Notes: generated by a model from the letters alone, not told the origin. A stretch of 64,000 nucleotides of DNA from Schlesneria sp. DSM 10557 (GCF_041860085.1 NZ_CP124747.1:4898001-4962000); one strand, 5' to 3'. Counted from the stretch's first letter, positions 26,327-35,625 are shown. Made by a program: numbers and translations.

Positions 26327-26363
26327 CGAATATTTTGTGATCGCTCTTTCATCGGTTTTGAAA

Positions 26364-26825
26364 ATGAAATTTCAGTTTCAGCGAAAGGCTCGAGTCGCCC
26401 TGGCTCTCGTCGCATTCGTGTCGACGACCTGGATGTACGGATGCGGAAAGTCTGGCCCGCCACGATACGAGATCTCCGGAACCGTTACCGTTGATGGAAT
26501 TGCGGTTCCTTCAGGAACGATCGGTTTCTTTCCCGACGGTATTGAAGGGCCCGCTGCGGGTGGCCAGATCGCAGATGGCTTCTACAAAATAAAGGCCTCA
26601 CAAGGCCCCACGTCGGGAAGTCACAAGGTCGAGATTCGAGGTTTCCGTGAATCTGGTAAGCCGGTGACCACGGGGATTGGTGGAACCACAGTTGGTCCTT
26701 CCGCAGTCTCCTCGGCGCAGAAGGTTGAAATGTACGTCCCCGACAAGTTCAATTCCAAGACGACGTTGAAGTATGACGTTGAGCCTACGAAGAATGAGAT
26801 GAACTTTGATTTGAAGACGCACTGA
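26364..26825 (+). CDS. Small lipoprotein with carboxypeptidase-regulatory-like fold
   Basis: 153 residues. The signal peptide VALALVAFVSTTWMYGCGKSG carries a lipobox with Cys28 or so, giving a lipid-anchored protein. The mature part has the beta-sandwich pattern of transthyretin-like small planctomycete lipoproteins: YEISGTVTVDGIAVPSGTIGFFPDG, GGQIADGFYKIKASQGPTSG, SHKVEIRGF, KSTTLKYDV-like ending. Such genes commonly follow DUF1559 genes, as here, which suggests a shared surface role. The earlier in-frame start at 26265 would overlap the DUF1559 stop and is not supported. Confidence 0.85.
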   Translation: MKFQFQRKARVALALVAFVSTTWMYGCGKSGPPRYEISGTVTVDGIAVPSGTIGFFPDGIEGPAAGGQIADGFYKIKASQGPTSGSHKVEIRGFRESGKPVTTGIGGTTVGPSAVSSAQKVEMYVPDKFNSKTTLKYDVEPTKNEMNFDLKTH

Positions 26826-26901
26826 TCGCTGCGGAGTGCGACCACCGCAGGTGAGTTCTCGCTGTGCTGAACGTTGGACGCCAAGTTTGTGACTGTAACA
26901 G

Positions 26902-26938
26902 GCTGTGGGATTCGCTGGTTGAATCCCACAGCTTTTTT
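26902..26938 (+). terminator. Strong rho-independent terminator after the DUF1559-lipoprotein unit
   Basis: GCTGTGGGATTC (26902-26913), loop of seven bases, GAATCCCACAGC (26921-26932), then T6. The 12-bp stem is perfect. Confidence 0.92.
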
Positions 26939-27866
26939 CGTTGTTATCACCATCGCGAGAAGTTCTGTGTCGGGGCGACGAAGTGTGATGTCGTTGGTAT
27001 GAAATATGAATGTGAAGTGAATGTCGTAAACGATGAATGATGATGCGGGAGCAGTTGTTCGCGGCAGTTGAATTCCTGCCGACTCCTCTTCTGCAGGTGC
27101 GTTCGCTGATCAGTGTTGGGGATGTCATGTCAGTATCCCTCCGAAATCACCGAGAGCGAGTGTGTTGGCGGCGGAGGTGTCATCGCATTCGCCGGTTGAA
27201 CGATAGTCACAAGATATTCGCCCAGGATCGGCAGCCTCGTGCCCTGGTCTACGGTTCTTTAATGGCGGGGTTCATTCTGAGCGGGCTTGCATCCGCGGTC
27301 CGGGTGCCGCTTGATGGGGTCACTGTTTCCTGGGGGCACTTTCCAGAATCAATGCACCGTCCGGTGCGGTTTCGTGAATCCCTCTTGATCGCATAAGTGC
27401 AGCTTTTGTCAGGATGTCCATGCCCGGTGTATCTCTCATTCCGGGAAAGTCTGAAGACCAGAGCGACTTGGAGCGAAGTGTGGCTCGGGTGGCGATGCGA
27501 GCAAATGCGAGTGTGCTCATATCGAGGTGCTGCAGCGAACAGCCTGGCGAAACAGCAGTTGATCAAGCTGACGTTACCGCCCAGCAGAACCATCGCGAAG
27601 CTCTCGTTGTCGGGCAGTGACGTCTGCATTGCCTCGGGGCGGGGTGCGGTCCGTCGCCTTCTTTTTTTCGGGTGAGGTCGCTTTGAACTCGACCGGTTTT
27701 CATTGGAGGGGACCACCGTGGCGTTTCCGGAGAACATTTGGCGCATTTAGGCCAGCAAACCAGCCGGATTCGTCGCTTCGCGGGTGAGTCAAAGGCGATC
27801 CGCAGCAGCATTTGGCAGGGGCCGTCGACCTAAGCTTGGTTAGAAACATTGAAGTAGCGACTGTTG
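26939..27866. other. Region without a supportable gene (left part of a 1.5-kb gap)
   Basis: Open frames on both strands reach 119 residues (27037-27396, forward) and 165 residues (27249-27746, reverse), but they overlap each other, are rich in Arg/Ser/Pro/Thr with no hydrophobic core, lack ribosome-binding sites and resemble no family I know. GC is similar to coding DNA. It could be a degraded gene remnant; I cannot reconstruct one. Confidence 0.4.
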
Positions 27867-27997
27867 GCCCCTTTCCTCGAGCAGGTCTGCGCGAAGTGTG
27901 AGGAAGGGCTCGAGCGTCCCACTCGCGGGCTCAGTGGTTCCGGCAGAATAAACCTGAAGTTTCGCGTTTCAGGTCGCTTTCTGCTGCCGCGAGAGGG
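27867..27997 (+). ncRNA. Candidate structured RNA
   Basis: Consecutive nested stems can be drawn. Hairpin A: 27867-27878 pairs with 27900-27909 (one bulge), and overlaps an alternative 7-bp stem CTCGAGC (27876-27882) with GCTCGAG (27908-27914). Arm B: CCC-A-CTCGCGG (27918-27928) pairs with CCGCGAG-A-GGG (27987-27997); inside it GCAGAA (27943-27948) pairs with TTCTGC (27979-27984), and ACCTGAA (27952-27958) with TTCAGGT (27968-27974). A 14-base asymmetric internal loop (27929-27942) recalls the open bubble of 6S RNA, but I cannot assign the class or even the strand with certainty. The DNA from 27998 to 28433 has no gene I can support. Confidence 0.35.
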
Positions 27998-28433
27998 TCA
28001 ATTGCGCGGTCTCGAAGCGGCGATCACCTGAATTGAGACACAAATCGGGAGTTGGGCAGAGTTTTGATGATAATTCGATCAAGTCTGCAGCGGCCGTGGA
28101 TAGTTCATGGTCGCCCGTTGTTGGCGGTGTTTGAGAGTATTAATAGCAATCAGAATGTGTCTTAGTAAAAGGGAGATCGTCTCAAAAGGAGATAATCGCG
28201 GTGACCTGGTCGCGACATCTGTCTCATCGGTGTACGACAAAAGAGAGAGACGTCTTGTGACCTTGTCCGATTTCTCAGTATGGGCGCAGAATTATCCCCG
28301 TGTGCGAGCGGAATGGTTTCAGGCCGACAAGAAGTAGCTCAGCGGTTCGATCGTCGCGAGCTTGGATTCGGCAGAGATCAGTCCAGGGTTCAGGAGCCAC
28401 CCGCGTCCGTGCAAGGTGTTGTGTTCCTGTGAT

Positions 28434-28456
28434 TGCGCCGATCCCAGTCCGGCGCA
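28434..28456 (-). terminator. Hairpin just after the sigma factor gene
   Basis: TGCGCCG (28434-28440) and CGGCGCA (28450-28456) with a 9-base loop, 11 bases past the sigma gene stop on the reverse strand. No U tract follows. Confidence 0.35.
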
Positions 28457-28466
28457 GTCCCGAGCG

Positions 28467-29393
28467 TTACGCGAGTTTCGCGGAATACTTCACTGCGAAC
28501 GTACGCAGTTTGCCCAGTGCGATCCCTTCGATTTGACGCACGCGTTCTTTGCAGATACCCAGTTCACTCGAAAGTTCCATCAGCGTACGTGGTTCTGCTT
28601 CGTTCTTGAGTCCGAAGCGACCTTCGATCACGCGGAGTTCTCTCTCGGTCAGGTGGTCTGACAGCACCAGCAACATGTGATTAATCAGCTGAGTCTCGTT
28701 CGGGGCATCGAAGTCGACTTCGCGGTGGTCAACGGCAGTTGTTAAGACTTCAGGGTCCGTCACGGTAAACCGTGCGCGGTCCTTCTGTCGGCGGCCAATC
28801 TTACGGAAAAAGCTCCGTCGAATGGCGTGCGTAGCGTAGGTGCTGAAACGAAAACCTCGCTGGTAGTCGAATTTCTCTACCGCTTCCATCAGGGCGAGTG
28901 TTCCGTCGCTCACCAGGTCTTCGAAGCTGTAGCTGGTAGTGCAGTACTTACCGGAATTTGCGACAACCAGCCGCATGTTGGCGCGGATGAGGTGGTCTCG
29001 TGTCTGTTGAGCTTCCGCGAGGAGCCGCTCGATCTCAGCAATCGTTCGTGCGTCAGGGTTCGACTGATCCAGTGTCGACTGTAGACGCTGAGCCGAGAAC
29101 TTCAGGAAATTCATACGGCGAAATTCATGCTGTTCTTCGGCGAACGACAGCAGTGATTCACCCAATGCCGGTGCGAGGCATTTGAGGCTTTCGTCTGAAG
29201 CCGCGTCCTTGCGTACGACGCTTCCATTCAGGGGAACGGCTTCCAGGACGTTCAGTCGAGCCTTAGCAAGCAGCATTGGCTCGAATTCTGTGCTGGGGAT
29301 GAATTCGATCTGCATCTTCAGGATGCGATCAAACTTCGTTCCCGGCCTTGCTGGCTCGACAACAGAGTCGTGCACTTCTTGTTTTGCAATCAC
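28467..29393 (-). CDS. Sigma-70 family RNA polymerase sigma factor
   Basis: 308 residues. Region 2 is clear (about 140-205: LIRANMRLVVANSGKYCTTSYSFEDLVSDGTLALMEAVEKFDYQRGFRFSTYATHAIRRSF), as is region 4 (about 245-300: LTERELRVIEGRFGLKNEAEPRTLMELSSELGICKERVRQIEGIALGKLR). Region 3 is short and region 1.1 is missing, replaced by an unrelated N-terminus of about 100 residues. The pattern fits a non-essential group 2/3-type factor rather than the principal RpoD. It is monocistronic with about 600 bases of upstream DNA. What it controls cannot be read from here. Confidence 0.93.
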   Translation of the reverse strand: MIAKQEVHDSVVEPARPGTKFDRILKMQIEFIPSTEFEPMLLAKARLNVLEAVPLNGSVVRKDAASDESLKCLAPALGESLLSFAEEQHEFRRMNFLKFSAQRLQSTLDQSNPDARTIAEIERLLAEAQQTRDHLIRANMRLVVANSGKYCTTSYSFEDLVSDGTLALMEAVEKFDYQRGFRFSTYATHAIRRSFFRKIGRRQKDRARFTVTDPEVLTTAVDHREVDFDAPNETQLINHMLLVLSDHLTERELRVIEGRFGLKNEAEPRTLMELSSELGICKERVRQIEGIALGKLRTFAVKYSAKLA

Positions 29394-29917
29394 GATTCAA
29401 ACCTTACAAAAATAAAAACGGTCAAATCATTCATCGATCCGACCGCCGAATAGTAAGTTTTGGAAAAAACGTTGACAACCCCCCGCATCTCGACCGCCTC
29501 AGAGGGCGAACTTACCAATTATGCAGCACTTCGTGCTGGTCACGAGGAAAATGCGTGTTAATTGTGAGCGTTGCGTTTACATCAAGGGCGGTGAGGAGGG
29601 TGGTGCAAATCGTTCAAATCGTGATATTCGCCTTGACATCCCGAGGGTGCAGCGGGTGTCTAAATTGTCTGACTGATTTGGCACATTTGCAAAATCGGGC
29701 GAAGTCGTCCAAAAGGTGCATCACATCGATTTTAACTGTTGTGACGAAAATTTTATGAAAAACTAGAAGAATTTGGAAAATTGTTTTCCTCGGGCACTTC
29801 CGGACCCTCAGTAAGACGTGGCTGAGGGGTATGTTTCACGATGCACGAAGTCATGCTGGCATCGCCCCCCACACACAGTGTCATTCGCAATGGAGTTCGT
29901 GGTTAAGCGGATGCCAA
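29394..29917. other. Intergenic region, about 520 bases
   Basis: No credible gene. It holds the promoter of the sigma factor gene (reverse) and the 3' flank of rplU. A T/A-rich part around 29690-29790 contrasts with the flanks; a small perfect hairpin CAGCAC-TTC-GTGCTG is at 29524-29538. Confidence 0.45.
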
Positions 29918-29951
29918 TAAAAAAACGCGGAGCGATTGCTCGCTCCGCGTT
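29918..29951 (-). terminator. Rho-independent terminator of rplU
   Basis: On the reverse strand a perfect 12-bp stem (AACGCGGAGCGA 29924-29935 with TCGCTCCGCGTT 29940-29951, loop TTGC) is followed by a U-rich run (complement of 29918-29925). It lies 38 bases after the rplU stop. Confidence 0.93.
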
Positions 29952-29988
29952 CTGGTTCATATCGATTGGCAGTCAGCTGCATCCGGGA

Positions 29989-30381
29989 TCAGGAGGCGAC
30001 TGTGCTCTTTTCGGCTGACTTGGCTTCTTCACCGCTGGCAGCTCGTTCGACAACCTGGAGGTTGGGGACCGAGATGTTGGTGATCTTCACGCGGGTGTAT
30101 TTCTGGCGGTGGCCAGTGTGTCGCCGGGAAGCGTTACGGCGGTGGAAGGTCTGAATTTCGAGTTTCAGGCCTTTCAGTTCTGCGATAACGACTTCTGCGG
30201 TGACCGACGCACCGGAGATGACAGGCTGTCCAACGACGCTGGCTCCGCCGCCATTGGCTAGCAGAACCTTGTCAAACGTAATTGTTTGCCCATCTTCCAC
30301 ATCGCTTCGGTAATCAACGGCGAGGACATCGCCCGTCTGGACGCGAAATTGGCGACTTCCGTCTTCAAAAACTGCGAACAT
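29989..30381 (-). CDS. rplU: 50S ribosomal protein bL21
   Basis: 130 residues. MFAVFEDGSRQFRVQTGDVL, DKVLLANGG, VGQPVISGASVTAEV and the basic HRRNASRRHTGHRQKYTRVKI block near residue 85 identify bL21, which binds 23S rRNA and contacts bL20. A C-terminal tail of about 28 residues (VVERAASGEEAKSAEKSTVAS) extends beyond the usual 103 residues. The ATG at 30381 matches the family N-terminus; the frame is open further upstream but without homology. It follows the RNase E/G gene by 95 bases, the common rng-rplU order, but rpmA (bL27) does not follow: the terminator comes immediately. Confidence 0.96.
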   Translation of the reverse strand: MFAVFEDGSRQFRVQTGDVLAVDYRSDVEDGQTITFDKVLLANGGGASVVGQPVISGASVTAEVVIAELKGLKLEIQTFHRRNASRRHTGHRQKYTRVKITNISVPNLQVVERAASGEEAKSAEKSTVAS

Positions 30382-30476
30382 AGCATCCGACCTTGAAAGC
30401 TTTCTTCCCCTGTGTCGGGGCAAACAATTGACGTACCAACTCTGGCGGCCCAGAGGGGGAGGGAAAGAATACCGGT

Positions 30477-32090
30477 TTAGCTCTTCGATTTCGAGTCTGA
30501 CTGGGTCAAAATTCTCACTTCCGTCCCGGTCGCATTGGAACAATGGAACTTAAGATGCTCAGGGCCGACCCCTGTCTTGGCATCAACGGTGATCGAAACG
30601 TCGTACGTCTCTTCGAGTTGCGTAATATCTTTGCGTTTCCGGTTGTTCAGAAAGGCTGCGACGCGTTCGTGTGCTTCGACTGTCACTTTCGAAACATCGT
30701 CACGATTGGCGTGTGACATCAGTAATCTCATGACGTCGATCGCCATGCTTTCGGCCGTCTTGACCTGGGCTGTTCCCGAGCAGCAGGGGCAATCTTCATA
30801 GACAGAACGGCGAAGCGAAGGTCGAATTCGCTGCCTGGTCATCTCGATCAGGCCGAACGGGCTGATGTGCAGGATCTTGGTTCGGGCCCGGTCTCGCTTG
30901 ACGGCGTTGTGCAGGGCTCGTTCGACCCCGCGTCGGTGCCGTTCTTCCCGCATATCGATAAAGTCGTTGACAATCACGCCGCCGAGATCGCGAAGCCGGA
31001 TCTGGCGACTGATTTCTTCTGCCGCTCGCAGGTTGACCTGGTAGGCGTTCTCTTCCGCGTCGTCGTCCATGCGGAAGTTTCCGCTGTTAACGTCAATGGC
31101 AACAAGAGCTTCCGTCTGGTCGATGACGATCGATCCCCCGCCCTTGAGTGGAACATGCCGACTCTGGATGCGGGTGATTTCCTGCTCGATATCGTACTGC
31201 TGGAAGATCGGCTCTTTGCCGTCGTACAGTTTGACTCGGTCGACGTGTCGTGGGAGGACGATTTTCATGAACTCGCACGCCCGTTCGTAAGCGCGGGGTT
31301 CGTCGATCCAGATCGCGTCGATTTCAGAGGTGTAGATATCCCGGATTGTCCGGGTGATCATGTCACTCTCTTCATAGATATCGACGGGAGCCGGGAATTT
31401 TTTGACGCGGCTGACGATGACTTTCCACAGTCGCAGCAGGTAGTTCAGGTCGCGCTGGAGGTCCGCCTGTGAGCGATCAACACCGGCTGTGCGGATGATG
31501 AAGCCCAGTCCTTCGGGGGGGCTCAGGTCGCGGAGAATCCGCTTCAGTCGCTTCCGTGCATCGTCATCGGCGATCTTCCGGCTGACGCCGACTCGCTGTA
31601 ACCCAGGCATCAGAACGAGGTAACGTCCTGGGATACTGACATAGGTCGAGAGTGTGGGACCCTTGGATCCGATGGCACCCTTGATGACCTGAACGAGGAC
31701 TTCGCTTCCCCGCTTGAGGATATCCTGAATCGGGGGTTTGTTGCGGACGCTTCGTTCGTTGAATTTGCCACGGGGCTGTCGTGAGGGCCGGCCTTCGTCG
31801 TCGTCGTCGTCGCCACCCAGGTCTTCGCCCTCTTTCTCGTCGACCAGATGCTTATAGTACTGATATTCGACATCGCTGACGTGCAGAAATCCATTGCGTC
31901 CTACGCCGAAGTCGACGAAGGCTGCCTGGATGCTGGGTTCGATATTGACGACCCGCCCCTTGTAGATATTTCCGACGTAGTTTTCGAGGCTGTTTCGTTC
32001 GACGTAAAGTTCTTGCAGGATGCCATCTTCAACGATGGCAATCCGACTTTCCTCCGGTTGGAGGACATTCATCAGCATTTCTTTTTTCAT
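30477..32090 (-). CDS. Ribonuclease E/G family endoribonuclease
   Basis: 537 residues, close to RNase G in length. The S1 RNA-binding domain (about 40-125; VGNIYKGRVVNIEPSIQAAFVDFGVGRNGFLHVSDV) contains an acidic insertion with four to five Asp in a row. The catalytic DNase-I-like part has the metal ligands in VAIDVNSGNF and GGVIVNDFIDM. The zinc-link CPCCSG keeps the two Cys that join subunits. No long C-terminal scaffold is present, so degradosome assembly is unlikely by the E. coli route. The enzyme processes rRNA and degrades mRNA in the cytoplasm. It is upstream of rplU, the usual neighbour. Confidence 0.95.
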   Translation of the reverse strand: MKKEMLMNVLQPEESRIAIVEDGILQELYVERNSLENYVGNIYKGRVVNIEPSIQAAFVDFGVGRNGFLHVSDVEYQYYKHLVDEKEGEDLGGDDDDDEGRPSRQPRGKFNERSVRNKPPIQDILKRGSEVLVQVIKGAIGSKGPTLSTYVSIPGRYLVLMPGLQRVGVSRKIADDDARKRLKRILRDLSPPEGLGFIIRTAGVDRSQADLQRDLNYLLRLWKVIVSRVKKFPAPVDIYEESDMITRTIRDIYTSEIDAIWIDEPRAYERACEFMKIVLPRHVDRVKLYDGKEPIFQQYDIEQEITRIQSRHVPLKGGGSIVIDQTEALVAIDVNSGNFRMDDDAEENAYQVNLRAAEEISRQIRLRDLGGVIVNDFIDMREERHRRGVERALHNAVKRDRARTKILHISPFGLIEMTRQRIRPSLRRSVYEDCPCCSGTAQVKTAESMAIDVMRLLMSHANRDDVSKVTVEAHERVAAFLNNRKRKDITQLEETYDVSITVDAKTGVGPEHLKFHCSNATGTEVRILTQSDSKSKS

Positions 32091-32735
32091 GACTCACCCT
32101 TATCCAGGAATGAGTGCGCTGTGCGCGTTGCAAACTTGTTGAAATGACGGCGAGTCGAGTCCCCGGATGGCTGCCTTGTGAGCGATTCTCACAGGCCAGA
32201 GAAGTCTGAATTGAGAGACTTCGGGACAAGAATGGTACGAACAAGTTCAAAAACGACGCACTGTGCCCAGATGTGCAAACCAAACCAAACGGATGATTCG
32301 CTTGCTCAATGTCTACCGAACCGGGGTCGGCCTGAACAGTCGATGACGACCGGGAAATCTTTTGATGCGGGGCGGGACCGCGCACGGTGAGAGATTCGAC
32401 GTGCGTTGTGGTCGTAACCTGTTTGTGATTTCCCCGTTCCCAGACAGCTCCTCCAGCAGGTGGCGGGCTGTAATGACGGTCGTACTGGTCTATCGGCGGC
32501 CGGCCTGGTGCGCACTGACCTGCTGACTGCCCGGGGCAGCCAAATCCATGGTCATCGTTCCAACATTGCGATGCTCGATCAATCGGCAGTCGGTTGTCGG
32601 CACCTGGGTTGCACTTGCGCACTCGAAATGATTCCAATCCAATGTGTTTCGTCGCGGTCACACGACCGCGGCAACCTTACGGTTTATGCAGGCGACATGA
32701 GCATGGCGAGCCATCGTAAAGGTGGCATTCGCGGT
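32091..32735. other. Intergenic region, 645 bases
   Basis: Between the start of the RNase gene and the end of ptsI, both on the reverse strand, so it carries the RNase promoter and the 3' end of the pts unit. A perfect hairpin CGCGGTC-ACAC-GACCGCG (32653-32659 with 32664-32670) lies 66 bases after the ptsI stop and may end that transcript. A 210-residue frame (32029-32661, reverse) has no coding character. Confidence 0.45.
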
Positions 32736-34487
32736 TCAGTCCAACTGCACCAAATCGGGGCAGAGTCGCCTCAGTTCCCCTCCAAGATAATTCTCGACAT
32801 CACGAGCGACCTCAAAGGTTTCGGCTCGTTTAGCGATGTTCTCCGCTTTCGAGATCGTCAGACTACGAATAACCTCCTTCAGTTCAGGTATCGCGTGAGG
32901 TGTTACACTAAATTGTCGAATTCCCATTCCGATCAGCAGCGGCAGGAACAGAGCATCAGAGCTCATCTGTCCGCAAACCGAAACGGGAATGTTGTACTTC
33001 ACTGCTGCATTCACAACGTTGCGGATCATCCGCAAAATTGAAGGATCGCCCGAACGATAGAGGTTTGCCACTGCCTGGTCCGCTCGATCCACCGCAAGAG
33101 TGTACTGGATCAGATCGTTGGTCCCAAGCGAGAAGAAGCCGACTTCCTGAGCGAATTCCTCGGCCATGATGGCCGCTGACGGCACCTCGACCATCATTCC
33201 GACAGAAACATCTCGCCGGAACGGAATTCCTTGTTCCTCAAGATCTTCCGCGACATCGCTCAGGACCATCTTGGCTTGGCGGAACTCCAGCAGTGTAGAG
33301 ATCAGAGGGAACATGATCCGCAGATCACCGTACAGGGCTGCCCGCAGTGCGGCTCGCAGTTGCGTTTTGAAAAGCTGCAGGTGTTGCAGGCTGAGTCGGA
33401 TGCTCCGCACACTCAAGGCTGGGTTGACGCTGTCGGGGTACTTTGCCCGTAGTGCCCCGGGCATCTTGTCCGATCCCAGGTCGAGCGTGCGGATTGTCAC
33501 GGGTCTGTTCGGAAAGGCTTTCAGAACTTGACAATAAGCCTGATAGTGGTCTTCTTCCGTCGGTTCCCGGTTGGATTCCAGATACAGAAACTCGGTGCGA
33601 TAAAGACCAATGCCGGCCGCCCCCTTTTCCTTGCAGGGCTCGGCTTCCTGAGGGAACTCAATATTCCCCAGTAGCGTGATCGTGACACCGTCCTGGGTCT
33701 CGCAAGGGAGCTTGCTGAGTGATTTCAGGCGGCGTTCCTGACTGCGGTACCGCTCTTCCGAGCTGCGGTACTTGATCAACGTCTCTTCGTCGGGGTCGAT
33801 GATGACCAGGCCATGGCTGCCATCGATGATGATCGTTTCTGAGCCGGTGACATCCGACAGGAATTTTCCAATCCCGACGACCGCGGGGATTTCCATCGCT
33901 CCTGCAAGGATGGCGGTATGGCTCGTGTGTCCACCGACTTCTGTCGCAAAGCCCAGGACGAGCTTGCGGTCGAGATTGGCTGTTTCACTGGGGGTGAGAT
34001 TGTTCGCCAGAAGCAGGACGGGCTCGGTCAGGTGCCCCAGTTCTTCGCGACGTTCCCCCAGGAGATGTCGCAAAATGCGCTTCTCAAGGTCAAAGATGTC
34101 GACAGATCGCTCAGCCAGGTACTGCCCCCCCAGATTCTGCAGTTGCTTGGCGTACTGGCCCAGGACCTGGCTGACGGCGTACTCGGGAGACTGCTTCTGC
34201 TTGATGCGGTTTTCGACCTGTTCCAGCAGTTGCGGGTCGCGGACCAGCATGAGGTGGGCAGAGAAGATGGCGGCATACTGCTCGCCCAGTCGCTCCCGGG
34301 CCAGCTTCTCATTGGTGGAAATTTCGCGACAAACCGCTTCCAGAGCCGCGTGGAACCGAGTCAGTTCGAATCCGACGGCACTCGCCGAGAGATAGCGGTG
34401 GGGAATACGAAAATTCTCGGAGCCCAGCACCATGGCCGGCCCAATCGCGACACCGGGCGAAACTGCTATGCCGCGTTTGATCTGCAT
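32736..34487 (-). CDS. ptsI: Phosphoenolpyruvate-protein phosphotransferase (PTS enzyme I)
   Basis: 583 residues. The phosphorylated His190 lies in GGHTSHTAI; the PEP-binding TIM barrel shows GIGLYRTEFLYL, RTLDLGSDKMPG, NPALSVRSIRLSL, GMMVEVPSA and FFSLGTNDLIQYTLAVDR. The C-terminal Cys motif VCGQMSSDALFLPLLIGMG is present (Gly-Gln in place of the more common Gly-Glu). It takes phosphate from PEP to HPr. Downstream of ptsH by 58 bases and in the same operon; no sugar permease (EIIB/EIIC) is encoded nearby. Confidence 0.95.
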   Translation of the reverse strand: MQIKRGIAVSPGVAIGPAMVLGSENFRIPHRYLSASAVGFELTRFHAALEAVCREISTNEKLARERLGEQYAAIFSAHLMLVRDPQLLEQVENRIKQKQSPEYAVSQVLGQYAKQLQNLGGQYLAERSVDIFDLEKRILRHLLGERREELGHLTEPVLLLANNLTPSETANLDRKLVLGFATEVGGHTSHTAILAGAMEIPAVVGIGKFLSDVTGSETIIIDGSHGLVIIDPDEETLIKYRSSEERYRSQERRLKSLSKLPCETQDGVTITLLGNIEFPQEAEPCKEKGAAGIGLYRTEFLYLESNREPTEEDHYQAYCQVLKAFPNRPVTIRTLDLGSDKMPGALRAKYPDSVNPALSVRSIRLSLQHLQLFKTQLRAALRAALYGDLRIMFPLISTLLEFRQAKMVLSDVAEDLEEQGIPFRRDVSVGMMVEVPSAAIMAEEFAQEVGFFSLGTNDLIQYTLAVDRADQAVANLYRSGDPSILRMIRNVVNAAVKYNIPVSVCGQMSSDALFLPLLIGMGIRQFSVTPHAIPELKEVIRSLTISKAENIAKRAETFEVARDVENYLGGELRRLCPDLVQLD

Positions 34488-34545
34488 GAAGACAACAATC
34501 TACAGGAAACGTCGCCGGAGTATTGGATCAGTACTAAGTCGAGCA

Positions 34546-34839
34546 TTAATGAGATTGATTCGGCGTCTGGAAGCCACGGCTGAACAATTCTGACACTTCA
34601 GACAAAACATCGACGGCGTCCGGGCCGCTCGCTTCCAGTTCCAGGTCGGTCCCCTGCTCGGCCGCGAGCGCCAACAGCTCCAGCAGGCTTTTGGCATCGG
34701 CGCGGGTGGATCCCCGGGTGATGATCATGGAGCTTTGGTGTTGCTGTACGGCGAGCGCGATCAACTGGCAGGGGCGAAAATGCAATCCCTGCTCGTTGAC
34801 AACAGTCACTTTTCGGCGATGTACGGTAGGCTCAGACAT
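34546..34839 (-). CDS. ptsH: HPr phosphocarrier protein
   Basis: 97 residues. His20 in NEQGLHFRPC is the phosphorylated site (the usual context is GLHARPA; FRPC is a variation). Ser51 in ADAKSLLEL sits 31 residues later, exactly where the regulatory Ser46 of classical HPr lies, so control by HPr kinase is possible. The C-terminus is about ten residues longer than normal. It passes phosphate from enzyme I to EIIA, here probably the PtsN-like protein 530 bases upstream. Confidence 0.93.
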   Translation of the reverse strand: MSEPTVHRRKVTVVNEQGLHFRPCQLIALAVQQHQSSMIITRGSTRADAKSLLELLALAAEQGTDLELEASGPDAVDVLSEVSELFSRGFQTPNQSH

Positions 34840-35011
34840 GATGAAGAGTCATCACGTGGATGTTTATGGTGCAAATACACAGTTGAGATGCGGCGAAATT
34901 TAGCGAAATCGGGCCCTTCTCGGCCGTGATCATGACAGATGTTATGAAAAATCGCCAATGTCGCCGCAAGATGAGGCGGTCTGCTCGGGACGAGACGACC
35001 GCCGTCAGCGG

Positions 35012-35482
35012 CTAGATCTCGTTGTTGTCCGCTTCCATGAGCAGTTCCCAAATGTCTTCGCTGGTCTTGGACTGGCGAAGGAATTTGCAGAAGTGGTCGT
35101 TGCGAAGGTGACGTGAGATGTTTTCGAGCCCACGCAGGTGGTCGCCGGGGCGATCAGGGGGTGAGACCAGCAGGAACACGATGTAGACGGGTTCGCCATC
35201 GAGGCTGGCAAAGTCCACGCCGTCTTTGGCCAGAGCGACCGCCGCGATCAGCTTGTCGGTCGAACCATGCTTGGTGTGCGGGACGGCCACGCCGCGGCCG
35301 ATGCCGGTGGAGCCGAGCTCTTCACGCTTCAAAATTGCGGCGACGATGTTCTCTTCGTCTTCAGCCTTGATGCTGCCCGCTTTCTGCAGGCTCGACACCA
35401 TTGCCCGAATGGCGGTCTCTTTCGTCCCTGCTGGAAGCTCCGGAACGATAGCGCCCGGAACAACGAAGTCACACAACTTCAT
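35012..35482 (-). CDS. ptsN: PTS EIIA (PtsN/fructose-type) domain protein
   Basis: 156 residues. The EIIA-type 2 core has the active His69 in [12 protein letters not shown], preceded by [13 protein letters not shown] and followed by [32 protein letters not shown]. As no EIIB or EIIC is encoded nearby, a regulatory nitrogen-PTS role (control of potassium, nitrogen or sigma-54 functions) is inferred. The ATG at 35482 has AAAGGGG upstream. It sits between the hibernation factor gene and ptsH, an arrangement like that next to rpoN in proteobacteria. Confidence 0.92.
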   Translation of the reverse strand: MKLCDFVVPGAIVPELPAGTKETAIRAMVSSLQKAGSIKAEDEENIVAAILKREELGSTGIGRGVAVPHTKHGSTDKLIAAVALAKDGVDFASLDGEPVYIVFLLVSPPDRPGDHLRGLENISRHLRNDHFCKFLRQSKTSEDIWELLMEADNNEI

Positions 35483-35625
35483 GAAATTTCCCCTTTCGGC
35501 TGATCGCCGATCTGTCTCGGTGTTCGATTTCTGCTGCGACCGCGATCGAGGCATTCTACGAACGCAGTTATCTGCTTCCGGTCCTGGAAACAATCACCAT
35601 CCTGGAGTCACAGGCATTGCCGCGG

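Noticed and set aside
27249-27746. 165-residue reverse frame in the gene-poor gap
   Set aside because: No ribosome-binding site, overlapping frames of similar quality on both strands, and low-complexity basic sequence.
32029-32661. 210-residue reverse frame between RNase E/G and ptsI
   Set aside because: Overlaps the start of the RNase gene, has no hydrophobic core or motif, and is rich in Ser, His, Arg and Pro.
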